Assembly: GCA_028583415.1 (NCBI GenBank) | Contig: CM053269.1 | Location: forward strand, 37,445,834 to 37,509,833 | Direction: 5' to 3' | DNA from: Protea cynaroides | Taxonomy: Eukaryota > Streptophyta > Magnoliopsida > Proteales > Proteaceae | Length of the DNA: 64,000 bases | Shown: positions 44,001 to 49,824 of the stretch, one piece after another | How positions within the stretch are numbered: the first letter of the stretch is position 1 | How the letters are laid out: every line of letters begins with the position of its first letter | Translations under genes and position numbers: made by a program | Notes under the pieces: generated by a model | Database searches by the model: none | Told to the model about the DNA's origin: nothing | The model's input: only the letters and a program-made list of their open reading frames with translations

Positions 44001-45159
44001 TAGTTCAGTCGGTGGTATGGGTTTAGCGCTGGTTCTCTCTATATTGTGAAGCAGCAGCAGCTCTGGTACTTATTTACAAATAAGGACAGAACCTTTCTAA
44101 CATTACTCTGAAGCCCTTATATTTATAAATTGCATCTGATTACCCTTTAGACTTTACTGAAATTTCTGAATAGTCCTTTCCTTCAAATATTATTCCTATT
44201 TCGTTCATCATTCTGTTTCTTCTAATAAACAGAAAAGGTTCCTAAATTATATCAGAATATTTACAAAATTGCCACTGCACCTATAAATTGAGTTGTTTTT
44301 CAATTTGGTTGGCCCTAGCAACCCAGATTTAGGGTTCCTTAATCCGAAGTTGCATCATGAAACTTTGGCTGGCTAGTCTGGCTTCCATTGTCTAACATTG
44401 GACTTTTTTCCTTTATTTATTTATTTATTTATTTATTTATTGTGGATATATTACATTTAAAATTTTATTGGGAGAGGAGGGCGGCGGGAGGGGAAGAGAG
44501 AGAGAGGACCTAAATAGAACAAGTTTCTGGATCTGGAGGTACAGTCGTACAGATGTGATATGGATTTTTCTTTTTAATTTAACATGCTGAGGTTAAATAG
44601 TAGATTCCATGGCTCAAATTGAAGGTGTTAAGATGGGCTATTGAAGCCTCGTAGGGTAATGGATCACTATGTTTTCTTCCATTTTCTTATATTCTGAATT
44701 CTGAAAGCTAATATTTGAAAATAGTCTTTTTAGATGGCATGAATCCAGGTTGTTATGAAGTATTTGGCCTTATCTTCTTCTTGTTACTGTACTCATTATC
44801 AGTAATTACAATCTTTCTTGTCACAGAGCATTTCCCATGATCATCAATGTACAGTTCCGGGTAATAGTTTGAGTTGATTAACAATTGAATTGATTGCAGA
44901 ATCAGGGAAGGATGTGGATGAGAATGAAAGATCACTTAATTTGGTGGAGGCTACAGAGAAATCTGTGCAACTGCGTGAAAAGTATACCCATTCTCTTGTC
45001 AAAGGAGAAGCAAGAACTGGTGCAGAATTTTTTGCTGCACGATCATATCGTGGTCTTGACATCCAGAGTGAGGATTCAGGCCCTCGTTCTTTTGTTCTTG
45101 GGAGATCTGGAAAGGCTTCAGGTTACAAGGATGAAAAATCTAGTCAGGAAAATATGTGA
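13865..45159 (+). CDS. DPH2: DPH2, diphthamide synthesis subunit 2, 3' part (four exons)
   Basis: The product partners DPH1 in the first step of diphthamide formation, in the cytosol. That step transfers the 3-amino-3-carboxypropyl group of S-adenosylmethionine to a histidine of elongation factor 2, using an iron-sulfur cluster. Exons 13865-13980, 14087-14193, 37044-37183 and 44900-45159 join without breaking frame (623 nt, 206 codons plus stop TGA). They read AGYLHMIHQMKELI, GKKVYTLVMGRPNPAKLANF, then CGVFIYVSCAQTALLDSKEF, PVITPFEA, then RQWTGEYVMEFRDLI, ARFSFLQGGY, and a C-terminus with TGAEFFAARSYRGL and GRSGKASGY. These are conserved landmarks of plant DPH2, including the VSC cysteine of the third domain. 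The N-terminal two thirds are not seen. All junctions are GT-AG. The gene looks functional despite introns of 22.85 and 7.7 kb full of transposons. Confidence 0.93.
14087..14193 (+). CDS. DPH2: DPH2 exon B
   Basis: It follows a 106 bp intron whose acceptor is TTTTGACAG. It encodes CGVFIYVSCAQTALL to FEAFLAFS and ends with AG of a split arginine codon before GTAATA. It contains the VSC cysteine expected of the family near the cluster-binding site. Confidence 0.93.
14627..14826 (-). repeat. 3' LTR of the copia element
   Basis: It is 200 bp, TG...CA, with a core built of repeated GTAGTACA words. It differs from the other LTR at five positions by my alignment. Confidence 0.95.
14827..14836 (-). 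other. Polypurine tract of the copia element
   Basis: On the minus strand it reads TGAGGGGGAG directly against the 3' LTR. It is the expected second-strand primer site. Confidence 0.85.
14878..18301 (-). pseudogene. Copia pol: protease, integrase, reverse transcriptase, RNase H
   Basis: Domains in order: protease WVIDTGATDHM; integrase zinc region (HRCLGHPS, then CEAYVLAKQ where the second Cys is Tyr); integrase core with HSDVWGPT, then LRSNNDKEYL in place of the usual SDNG-type motif, then NGVTERKNRHLLE; reverse transcriptase with FAPVAKMTTIRVLL, NAFLHGEL and YVDDIIIAGN; RNase H with ARSSAEAEYRA and HVEVDRHF. Stops interrupt at several points (after FLGYFAT, near 16.6 kb and near 16.4 kb). 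An extra C near 15510 shifts the frame between LIYLA and HTRPDIAF. The lost integrase Asp and zinc Cys are both consistent with G-to-A changes on the coding strand. Confidence 0.93.
18353..19141 (-). pseudogene. Copia gag (UBN2-type) with zinc knuckle
   Basis: ATG at 19141 opens MTSEVTSSG and runs through LDGGNYLMWSRATQLSI to YLLLDTATQI, where a stop interrupts. The frame then continues through SQYYTKLRSYWQTIDF and ends with the zinc knuckle CEYCSKLWHTKDTC (CX2CX4HX4C, intact). It is in the same frame as pol. Two or more stops make it defective. Gag would form the virus-like particle that packages the element RNA. Confidence 0.9.
19591..19605 (-). other. Primer-binding site of the copia element
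   Basis: On the minus strand it reads TGATATCAGAGCCAA directly after the 5' LTR. It differs at one base from TGGTATCAGAGC, the initiator-methionine tRNA site used by most plant copia elements. Confidence 0.9.
19606..19805 (-). repeat. 5' LTR of the copia element
   Basis: It is 200 bp and TG...CA. Together with 14627-14826 and the AGAAG duplications it defines the element ends exactly. Confidence 0.95.
21190..22600. other. Unassigned intronic sequence
   Basis: It lies between the RTE tail and the next LINE. A 110-codon open frame (21854-22186) has no family motif I recognise and a hydrophobic end. Near 22216 there is a short inverted repeat around CTGACCAGATTAG / ATCTGGTCAG. No gene is supported. 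Confidence 0.35.
22702..24128. mobile_element. Solo LTR (1.43 kb)
   Basis: The ends are TGATG and CATCA, perfectly inverted, and both sides carry the 5 bp duplication CAAGA (22697-22701, 24129-24133). Removing it rejoins the LINE 3' UTR. Near 22770 the text GGTCGATCCACAGAGACTAG is typical of plant LTR-element ends. No coding sequence is present, so recombination between two LTRs is the likely origin. A (TA)n run lies inside it. Confidence 0.75.
22932..23020. repeat. (TA)n microsatellite, about 90 bp
   Basis: Uninterrupted TA dinucleotides lie inside the solo LTR. The repetitive Ile-Tyr reading frame over it is not a gene. Confidence 0.97.
24641..25795 (-). pseudogene. L1 LINE reverse transcriptase, C-terminal half
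   Basis: A long open frame starts at GFFKAKRGIRQGCPMSPLLF (the RQG motif), passes the catalytic FADDIMIF, the LLINKHKSLL motif and YLGLPL, and continues through KVCLPKEQGGLGLRRIKEVN to the DDGSSTFLWLDNWHPQG segment, ending in a stop. It is one of the least decayed LINE frames in the window. The endonuclease and the fingers of the reverse transcriptase are absent through 5' truncation, so it cannot act by itself. Confidence 0.9.
25831..26126. repeat. Dispersed repeat, copy 1 (inverse of 46806-47086)
   Basis: Its reverse complement aligns through most of its length with 46806-47086, sharing GGTGTCAAATAATTTG-like and TATAGAGGTGTCATTCAGA ends. It is non-coding and about 290 bp. Both edges carry an AGGTGTCA word in the same direction, so a clean terminal inverted repeat is not seen. 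Confidence 0.6.
26440..28260 (+). pseudogene. hAT transposase, DUF659 and central part
   Basis: With frame shifts and stops it reads KHVWSDWNAKVSDA, then YIEDLKPLCEDIGVIVMCNG with WIRLTRQSIINFMVYFDGRG, which is the DUF659 core (CDGW...RRSIINFLVY in relatives). Next come KKVGDKLINTFWTPRAAHC and ITRFATNYIALKSFK (the AAHCIDL and TRFATN landmarks). After the MITE it continues GLKMVDLEEKPSLPHLYVVL and FNPKYQYMHKLGMNQDLINA. The catalytic set cannot be judged because of decay. Confidence 0.8.
27213..27856. mobile_element. hAT-like MITE, TCTCGAGAT family, copy 1
   Basis: The ends are CAAGGATTAAAATCTC and GTGATTTTAATCTATG, flanked by TATTGAGC (27205-27212) and TGTTGAGC (27857-27864), 7 of 8 identical. 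It is 644 bp, non-coding, and strongly similar over its whole length to 38195-38843. The subterminal regions are rich in GAGATCTCG and CGAGACCAG words. Removing it restores the transposase reading ILSQ. Confidence 0.8.
28440..31100 (-). pseudogene. LINE ORF2: reverse transcriptase and zf-RVT
   Basis: From 31053 downwards: LGDRNTTYFHKSVKARQNKN, KAPGPDGFSMGFLTAAWDVV, then FLCLIPKKEGASSIVDFCPI, NQSAFIHGRNIVDNIMICND, RRGIRQGCPMSPILF. A frame shift follows near 30.1 kb, then FADDIMIFLKGNAKS and LSINKQKSLLFLAG. Further down are DDGSSTLLWLDNWHPHG, and CCGLCWASSEDIQHLFFECP (zf-RVT). The catalytic DD of the ADD box is kept, but the upstream catalytic Asp region reads KIDLQKASDNI where relatives have KAYD. 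Several stops are present. Confidence 0.88.
31241..32172 (-). pseudogene. LINE ORF2: apurinic/apyrimidinic endonuclease domain
   Basis: The frame opens with YWNIRGLNSIPKQAEVRN and FCFLGETRVKEGN (the N-terminal NIRGL and catalytic ETR motifs), then a stop, then SPWGLMGDFNVVKFA (GDFN catalytic loop), then VSCKLDRVLVNDRW and YGISDHCPIIL (SDH catalytic motif). All main endonuclease motifs are still visible although stops split the frame. This nuclease nicks target DNA to prime reverse transcription. Confidence 0.88.
32440..33630 (+). pseudogene. hAT transposase C-terminal part (dimerisation region and Tyr/Ser-rich tail)
   Basis: ALNLRKITLKVLTQTIRYV matches the AIKVLSQTTSS block of the dimerisation domain; after a stop it continues FERLVCVHYNMRLKMQ. 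An acidic LLYKWVRE-type segment follows. At 33349-33530 a Tyr-Gly-Ser-rich tail (LYPAPQPYMFTPTSSYGGST) is typical of this plant hAT group. It is the continuation of 26440-28260 beyond the LINE. Confidence 0.75.
33660..34130. other. Unassigned intronic sequence
   Basis: It lies downstream of the hAT remnant and is AT-rich, with no supported feature. Confidence 0.3.
34132..34384. mobile_element. hAT-like MITE with GGGCCTGTTTGGTAACC ends
   Basis: The left edge GGGCCTGTTTGGTAACC is loosely inverted at the right as GGTTATCAAGGGCCCT. A second copy of the right-end sequence lies inside, near 34221 (GCCTCTTTGATAACC), in inverse orientation. GGGCCTGTTTGGTAAC is a recurrent terminus of plant hAT MITEs. 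Target duplications are unclear, so the exact ends are approximate. Confidence 0.6.
34385..36360. other. Unassigned intronic repeats
   Basis: Two similar stretches near 35025-35080 and 35235-35290 share TGTAATGGG and TATAAGCCCA words about 210 bp apart, as in plant LTR leaders. Near 35760-35950 are paired GACAAG / CAAGGTG words. No coding region or clean element boundary is supported. Confidence 0.35.
36362..36475. mobile_element. hAT-like MITE, GTTGTCAAGGCG family, shortest copy
   Basis: CATAGTTGTCAAGGCTTCGC at the left is inverted as GCGCCTTGACAACTATG at the right. The flanks AACAAAAG (36354-36361) and AACAGGAG (36476-36483) agree at 6 of 8 bases. It is 114 bp long. Confidence 0.72.
36498..36640. 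repeat. Imperfect tandem duplication, about 80 bp unit
   Basis: The phrase AGGTTCAATAAAGTAGACG followed by GAGGAATAGGGAGGA and TTTCTTGTAGTCT occurs twice in succession (from about 36499 and from about 36578). Confidence 0.75.
37044..37183 (+). CDS. DPH2: DPH2 exon C
   Basis: It begins after TTCTTCAG with A, completing the arginine split by the giant intron, and ends with G before GTAATT. It encodes GRQWTGEYVMEFRDLI, then SDKLEEARFSFLQGGYIEDL. This is the conserved WTGxYVMEF and FSFLQGGY block of plant DPH2. Confidence 0.93.
37250..38160. other. Unassigned intronic sequence
   Basis: No exon, RNA or transposon end is supported here. Confidence 0.3.
38195..38843. mobile_element. hAT-like MITE, TCTCGAGAT family, copy 2
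   Basis: The ends CATAGTTCGAAATCTCGA and CCGAGATTTAAAACACTG are inverted. A perfect 8 bp duplication GGCGTGAT lies at 38187-38194 and 38844-38851. It is 649 bp and similar throughout to 27213-27856, including the shared GGTTGTTTGGGTTTACACCC core. Confidence 0.87.
40766..40775 (+). promoter_or_regulatory. TATA-box-like element in the proposed LTR
   Basis: TATATTTATA follows GGGCCC and precedes a purine-rich leader. In an LTR it could be the U3 promoter. It is a motif match only. Confidence 0.35.
41805..42739. mobile_element. hAT-like MITE with TAGGGNTGCAA ends and CCCTAAC-rich subterminal DNA
   Basis: The left end TAGGGCTGCAAC is inverted at the right (GTTGCA-type end ...GCACCCCTA). The flanks CTCTTAAT (41797-41804) and CTCTTATT (42740-42747) agree at 7 of 8. 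Both subterminal regions are dense in AACCCTAACCC, GCCAGGGTT and GGGCCGGG words. It has no transposase. TAGGGNTGCAA ends are common in plant hAT elements. Confidence 0.75.
42970..44890. other. Unassigned part of the last DPH2 intron
   Basis: It is T-rich, with no exon-like text. A (CTT)n run lies near 43514 and a (TTTA)n run at 44411-44441. Confidence 0.35.
44411..44441. repeat. (TTTA)n microsatellite
   Basis: About seven tandem TTTA units. Confidence 0.95.
44900..45159 (+). CDS. DPH2: DPH2 terminal exon D
   Basis: It begins after GATTGCAG, completing a Glu codon, and ends at TGA 45157-45159. It encodes an acidic linker, then VEATEKSVQLREKYTHSLVK, TGAEFFAARSYRGL, RSFVLGRSGKASGYKDEKSS. The SYRGL and GRSGxASGY blocks are the usual C-terminus of plant DPH2. 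Confidence 0.93.
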
Positions 45160-45440
45160 TCCATTGACATAAACATAGAAATGGTTCACTTCCCAAAGTT
45201 CATGATTTGTATATCTTCTCTCTCTCGATTGGGGGATTGAGTAGGGTTGTGGAAGGTTTTGATCATTGAGGACAGTTTTGATGACATGAATTATATCAGG
45301 TTTTTTTTTTTTTTTTTTTTTGTGTGAAAATATCTACTAGTTCACTAGTTGTAAGCGTCAAGTTTCTATGAGAAAATTCTTACTTTGATATGCAATTTCA
45401 TGTAGTTAATGAAATGATACTTAATTTTCCTTTATTTGAT
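45160..45440 (+). other. Probable DPH2 3' UTR
   Basis: It is AT-rich sequence after the stop, with a poly-T run (45300-45321) and an AATGAA-type near-signal close to 45410. The exact cleavage site is not visible. Confidence 0.5.
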
Positions 45441-46800
45441 AATGTTTAAATTGTATTTGATGCTGCATGCTGTTCTGCATTTTATCGACTCAATCTTTAC
45501 TGATGCATCGCATAGGAATGCAAATTACCTTGAGTCCGTGATATAGTAAAAATTTGCTACTTAAGTTTTTCCGTAAGAAATTTATGTTACAAATTAGGCA
45601 CGTTTTGTTAAATTATTAGTCACAAGAGTATGCTGTTTTTCCGACAAGTGTGATCCTCCTGACCATTGGATAGAGAGAACATGGTCTGTTAATAAAGTGT
45701 CAAATTTCATATCTAGTTCAATCAATATTCCCTCATTGTATTGTCATGCATCTCGTTTATGTCCATGTATGCGTGCCACTACTCTAAAAACGTTAAGTAT
45801 ATTTTTTTGAACTCTGTAGGAACATACGGTTTAGATTTTAAAAAAAGAAAAAAAAAAAGAGAATGATTTGAGATATGTCTTGTGATTTCTGGAAATGTTA
45901 TTTCCATAGTTACATGGATAACTATCCCTGCTAATTTTTCCCATTGATTCAAGCGACGATCTAATAAAGTGAATGGGAATGCAAGTAATCAGCCAATCTT
46001 GGGCAATCCAGCCGATTTGGTACTTGATTCCAGAACCAAGATTAAATGTGAAGCCATGCAAAGGAATTGATTTCCTATTTTTTAGGTGAATTAATAATTT
46101 ATTAACAGTATTCTAACAAGGAAGAACAAATCTGAGCATCCAAAGAATCTTTACTTGGACATAGGTAGAAGGTATGGTTTAGGAGGGAGACGACTACTTG
46201 GATCTTTACTATGTGCTGCTTTTGGCAATCTATTTAGTAAAGAATGGAGTGGACATAGTAACCCACCAAAGAGAATAAAAGAAAATGTGTGGAGCGAGCC
46301 TTGGATAATTGAAGGGGTCCCAAGGATCGAGCAGTCTCCCGCACTGCTCAAGTAAGTGTTCGACTCTGTATGTGGACCTCAAGACCAAAGCAGGGCTCGG
46401 CAAAAATGAAACTATCAGGTTATGTCGTCCTTCCCTGAAATGGAACTTTCATGCTGGAGCAAGAACTAGCATAAAGACTAACAACACAAGTAGGTAACAC
46501 CATAAAGGCTAACCAAAGGAAACCCTCAAAACCTGAAAGTGAGAACACATATGGAGGAGACTACAACCATTTACCACGAAATGAAAATGCTTTTGTGTTT
46601 GGTCGAGTGAAGAGATCCATCTCTGAAGCAATCAAGTCATTTGATTTAGTATTTTCCCAGATGGGAGATGATACGGTTGTTGGATGATTTTCTGTTGTCT
46701 CCTTTGCAGATGGGATGATGATCGAGCTGCTAGGCAAGTCCTCAAGTCTAAATGTCCAATCACTAATGGCATACACCAGCCTACTCCTTTCGTAAGGGGA
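45440..46800. other. Mostly unassigned; short LINE 3' UTR-like piece near 46076-46145
   Basis: Text near 46076-46145 (GGTGAATTAATAATTTATTAA, then ATCCAAAG words) resembles the LINE 3' UTRs at 22605 and 28306 in the same orientation. Nothing else could be assigned; an 84-codon minus-strand frame at 46561-46815 has no recognised motif. Confidence 0.35.
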
Positions 46801-46805
46801 ATGTC

Positions 46806-47086
46806 TGAATGACACCTCTATAAGTATTTTTGAACATACACCTTTAATTATCCCTTATCTTATTCTTGAAAGTTTTTTTAATTCCAAGGTAAAACGAGTT
46901 TTTAATATGTTGTATTGATGTCGTTGCCATTAATTTCGTTATAATGTTGCACAGTTTTTAAATGGGCATGTGAAATGACAAGAATTATTCTCATTAATAA
47001 AATTATGTGTTATACTAGGGCAAAAAAATAAGGTGCCAAATTATTTGATACCTTTGAACATTTCAAGAAAATTCTTTATTGTAAAA
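46806..47086. repeat. Dispersed repeat, copy 2 (inverse of 25831-26126)
   Basis: It opens CTGAATGACACCTCTATAAG and closes with ATTATTTGATACCTTTGAAC, the inverted counterparts of copy 1. It is non-coding. Two copies about 21 kb apart in opposite orientation indicate a mobile family. Confidence 0.6.
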
Positions 47087-47328
47087 CAATACATAATGGG
47101 GCTTAAGAGGAGTTTCCTCATTGTAGGGACTAGATTTTTCCACCTCCTTTCCAACGATGATGATTGTGGGAATGCGACTCTAGAGTTCTCGTGTCAAGGA
47201 GGAAGAGGATACAAATTGGACACAATACTTTACAAAAAAAAAAAAAAAAAACAAAACAAAACAAAAATGACCAAATTGCCCTCAGCCAAGCTTACAGCAC
47301 TGAGGCAGTTTCTCACGGCACCGTGATG

Positions 47329-47638
47329 GGTGACCACAAAAGTCTTCTATAGTACCGCAAATCACTATTCAGAATTTCAGACATTGTCCATGACAAGATA
47401 GGGGAATATTTTCCCCATAATGTTGCGACTTGGCCTGTACATGTGTCCATGTTTTCTAGTTCAGGGTGACCACAAAAGTCTTCTACAGTACCGCAAATTG
47501 CTATTCAGACATTGTTCATGACAAGATATGGGAATATTTTCTCTATAATGCTGCGACTAGGCTTATACACGTGTCCATGTTTTCTAGTTCGGGTGACCAC
47601 AAAAGTCTTATGCGGTACCGCAAATCACTGTGTGAGGA
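47329..47638. repeat. Tandem repeat, 2.4 copies of a 127-136 bp unit
   Basis: Copies start at 47329, 47465 and 47592, each with GGTGACCACAAAAGTCTT and then a TAC-GCAAAT phrase. The first two continue through CATGACAAGATA, GGGAATATTTTC and GTGTCCATGTTTTCTAG. The third is cut after 47 bp. Confidence 0.9.
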
Positions 47639-47639
47639 C

Positions 47640-48260
47640 AATGGAGGAATTTCGCCCTCGGGTTTCTTAAAGAGGAAAAGTATCATCGGTTTTCGCCTTT
47701 GATCTTATCCACCCATATTGATGGACGGTAATGATTTAGAGTCGCTACCTAGATTAAGGTCTAGGACCCCAAATGTAGTTTCATCATAAAATAAGACTTG
47801 TATTGACTCATGACATAATATATCGACTTTGGTCTATCAGAGAACGGGTAAACGTTCAATGTATAGTTTGGGAAGGTGTTAGGCACCCAAAATTGCCCAA
47901 TCTAAAAATTGATCTCCAATATGATTCTACTTTTCTTAAATTCTATATTATTGACATTTGCTTGGTCAATGGATAACTAGGGCTCATGAGGGATCTTATG
48001 CCAGATTGCTAAGTATTTCTAACTTAGGGTTCAGTCAAATATGTTCTTAAAAAAAAAAAACAAATATTGTACAATGAACTGGACAAAAAATAGTTCGGTA
48101 ATAGACTAAATCTGAGACGTCCATCTCAAATTGCCTACTTATTCCATCTTGGAAATCAAATCCATAATGCAGTTCAAGATGGTTTATTAAAATTTATGAA
48201 TATGATTTATACTTAAGCATTATTAGATTCAAGATTCAAGTTGAGATTTATGTTTGATGT
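47640..48260. other. Unassigned sequence
   Basis: No supported gene. It leads into the copia RNase H remnant and may include eroded parts of the same element. Confidence 0.3.
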
Positions 48261-48750
48261 ACGTATGAGAATGAATCTAGATAGTTGATGTGGACCGAAG
48301 TACCATACTTGGAGATTCCTCCAAATTGCCTATGTATGGATATTGTATATTTTTTTGTTCAAATCTTTTGTTTTGGAACTCCAGGAAACAACATACGGTT
48401 GCACGATCATCCATAGAAGCTGAGAACAAAGGTCTAGTCAATGCTGCAACTGAATTATTATGGCTTCGTCAACTGCTACTTGAACTTGAGATTGATTGTT
48501 ACTCACCACACTTATATAGTGATAATATTGGGACAACTATCTTGCTACTAACCCACTCTTCCATGCATGAACCAAGCATATCAAAATTGATTTTCACTTT
48601 GGTCGTGAACAAGTACTGGTTGACTGCAAATTCGATTCATTCCCAATGGAGATCAAATTGCCGATATTTTTACCCAAGGTTTGGCTGGTCAAAGGTTTTA
48701 AACTTTACGTGACAAACTCACACTCAGCGTTAGACCGGTTCGCTTGAAGG
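48260..48750 (+). pseudogene. Copia-type RNase H remnant
   Basis: The + strand reads YGYCIFFCSNLLFWNSRKQH, TVARSSIEAENKGLVNAATE, LLWLRQLLLEL, LYSDNIGTT, then frame-shifted HARTKH-like and DKLTL-like ends. This is the RNase H and tail of a copia polyprotein. Usual landmarks are KKQxTVARSSTEAEYRA and DNxxA; here EAEN replaces EAEY. It is followed by a purine-rich GAAGGGG and a putative LTR, as expected at the 3' end of such an element. The rest of the element is not recognisable. Confidence 0.8.
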
Positions 48751-48754
48751 GGCA

Positions 48755-49076
48755 TGTAAATGATAAAAGATGATTCAAATATTCAAATTTGAATCACTAA
48801 ACTTGAAATCATTTGAACTAACCAAATATCACTCCAAGTTGCAAACAAAGATTTTGAAATTTCCAATCATCTATGAATTGGTTTACGTAGGCTATTGTAA
48901 AGAGTTTGAGAGGAATACAATTCTGCTTTTGTGTTTTAGCGCCAAATTTGAAACCCTAGCTTTGGTGTTTCAGCGCCAAACTTGAAATGGGGTTTCAAAT
49001 TTACGAATTTGATTTCAAAATCTTTTAATTCGCTGTTCTTCTTCGTTTTGCCTTATTCTATTCCCATCATTTAACA
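48755..49076 (+). repeat. Putative 3' LTR of the decayed copia element
   Basis: It begins TGTAAATGAT right after a polypurine-like GAAGGGGCA and ends ATCATTTAACA, which is inverted to the start. It is about 322 bp and AT-rich, with twin CAGCGCCAAA / TTAGCGCCAAA words. No matching 5' LTR is in the window. Confidence 0.6.
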
Positions 49077-49191
49077 ATCATTAGATTATTATCATCGCTA
49101 CATGTCGACATCTAACGGCAGCTGTCACCTATTGTTTGAATCGATAAGAGAGGAGGCGGATGTCGGACTCAAATCGTATCCTTCCGTATAA

Positions 49192-49260
49192 ATGAACTCC
49201 AATACATCGGTATATACGTTGATGAACTCTAATACATCGGTATATACGCTGATGAACTCC
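49192..49260. repeat. 30 bp tandem repeat
   Basis: ATGAACTC-AATACATCGG plus TATATACG-TG repeats at 49192-49221 and 49222-49251, with a partial third unit. It encodes a 10-residue repeat (MNSNTSVYTL) in one frame. Confidence 0.9.
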
Positions 49261-49824
49261 CCATCCATTCGGCTAGCGAAAGGGTTTTCAGTTGGCGACG
49301 ATTCCAGTGCTTCCTTTCCTTCTGATTCATCCACCTCCAGTGGTGCTTTTAAGATGTCTGCTTTCTCAAGTGACTCTAAGGACAATGCTTGTTGCAGTGA
49401 AGCCCACTCAGCTCAATCTTCTCAACCCAGATATCAACCAAGACAATCCAAAAAGAGAGAGAGGATGGAACAAGATGAACAGGCGGCAGCCATGGACAAT
49501 AAATCTCTCATTCGTTACCTCTCAAAGAAATATTTTCTAAACTTCTCCAAGCCCCCTGAACTTAATCTGCCTGAGAGTACTTGGGTTTGTGAATTTCAGA
49601 ATGAACATAAGCAGCCGAAATCTTCTACTCTTTGCAGAAGCCTACGAATGCGTGAAGAATCTGGGGGAGGTGCAGTTGAAGGGAGGTCTAACGGCACTGC
49701 GGTAAGCTTTCAACCTCTTCTTTTCTGCACATTATTTCTCTATTGTTTTCATAACTATTTGCTAGCAATTTCCTTCCAACTTATCTCTTTGAGCAACCGA
49801 CTCTATCAACGGATTGCTCACTGA
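49192..49824 (+). CDS. Uncharacterised 210-codon open frame upstream of LINE endonuclease
   Basis: I do not recognise the product. The protein starts with the 10-residue tandem repeat, then a Ser-rich acidic stretch (DDSSASFPSDSSTSSG), then a basic KKRERME and a conserved-looking segment NLPESTWVCEFQNEHKQPK, and ends in a hydrophobic tail after an intron-donor-like GCGGTAAGC at about 49700. It lies directly upstream and in the same direction as the LINE ORF2 start at 49896, so it may be the LINE ORF1 or its leader. It may instead be a host fragment. The start codon is uncertain; 49249 is an alternative just after the repeats. Confidence 0.35.
   Translation: MNSNTSVYTLMNSNTSVYTLMNSPSIRLAKGFSVGDDSSASFPSDSSTSSGAFKMSAFSSDSKDNACCSEAHSAQSSQPRYQPRQSKKRERMEQDEQAAAMDNKSLIRYLSKKYFLNFSKPPELNLPESTWVCEFQNEHKQPKSSTLCRSLRMREESGGGAVEGRSNGTAVSFQPLLFCTLFLYCFHNYLLAISFQLISLSNRLYQRIAH

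Larger units (their letters stand above)
37184..44899 (+). other. DPH2 last intron (7,716 bp)
   Basis: The donor is GTAATT and the acceptor GATTGCAG. G plus AA restores a Glu codon. About 4.8 kb of it is taken by the proposed solo LTR with its nested MITEs; the rest, including 37250-38160 and 42970-44890, shows no gene. Confidence 0.88.
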
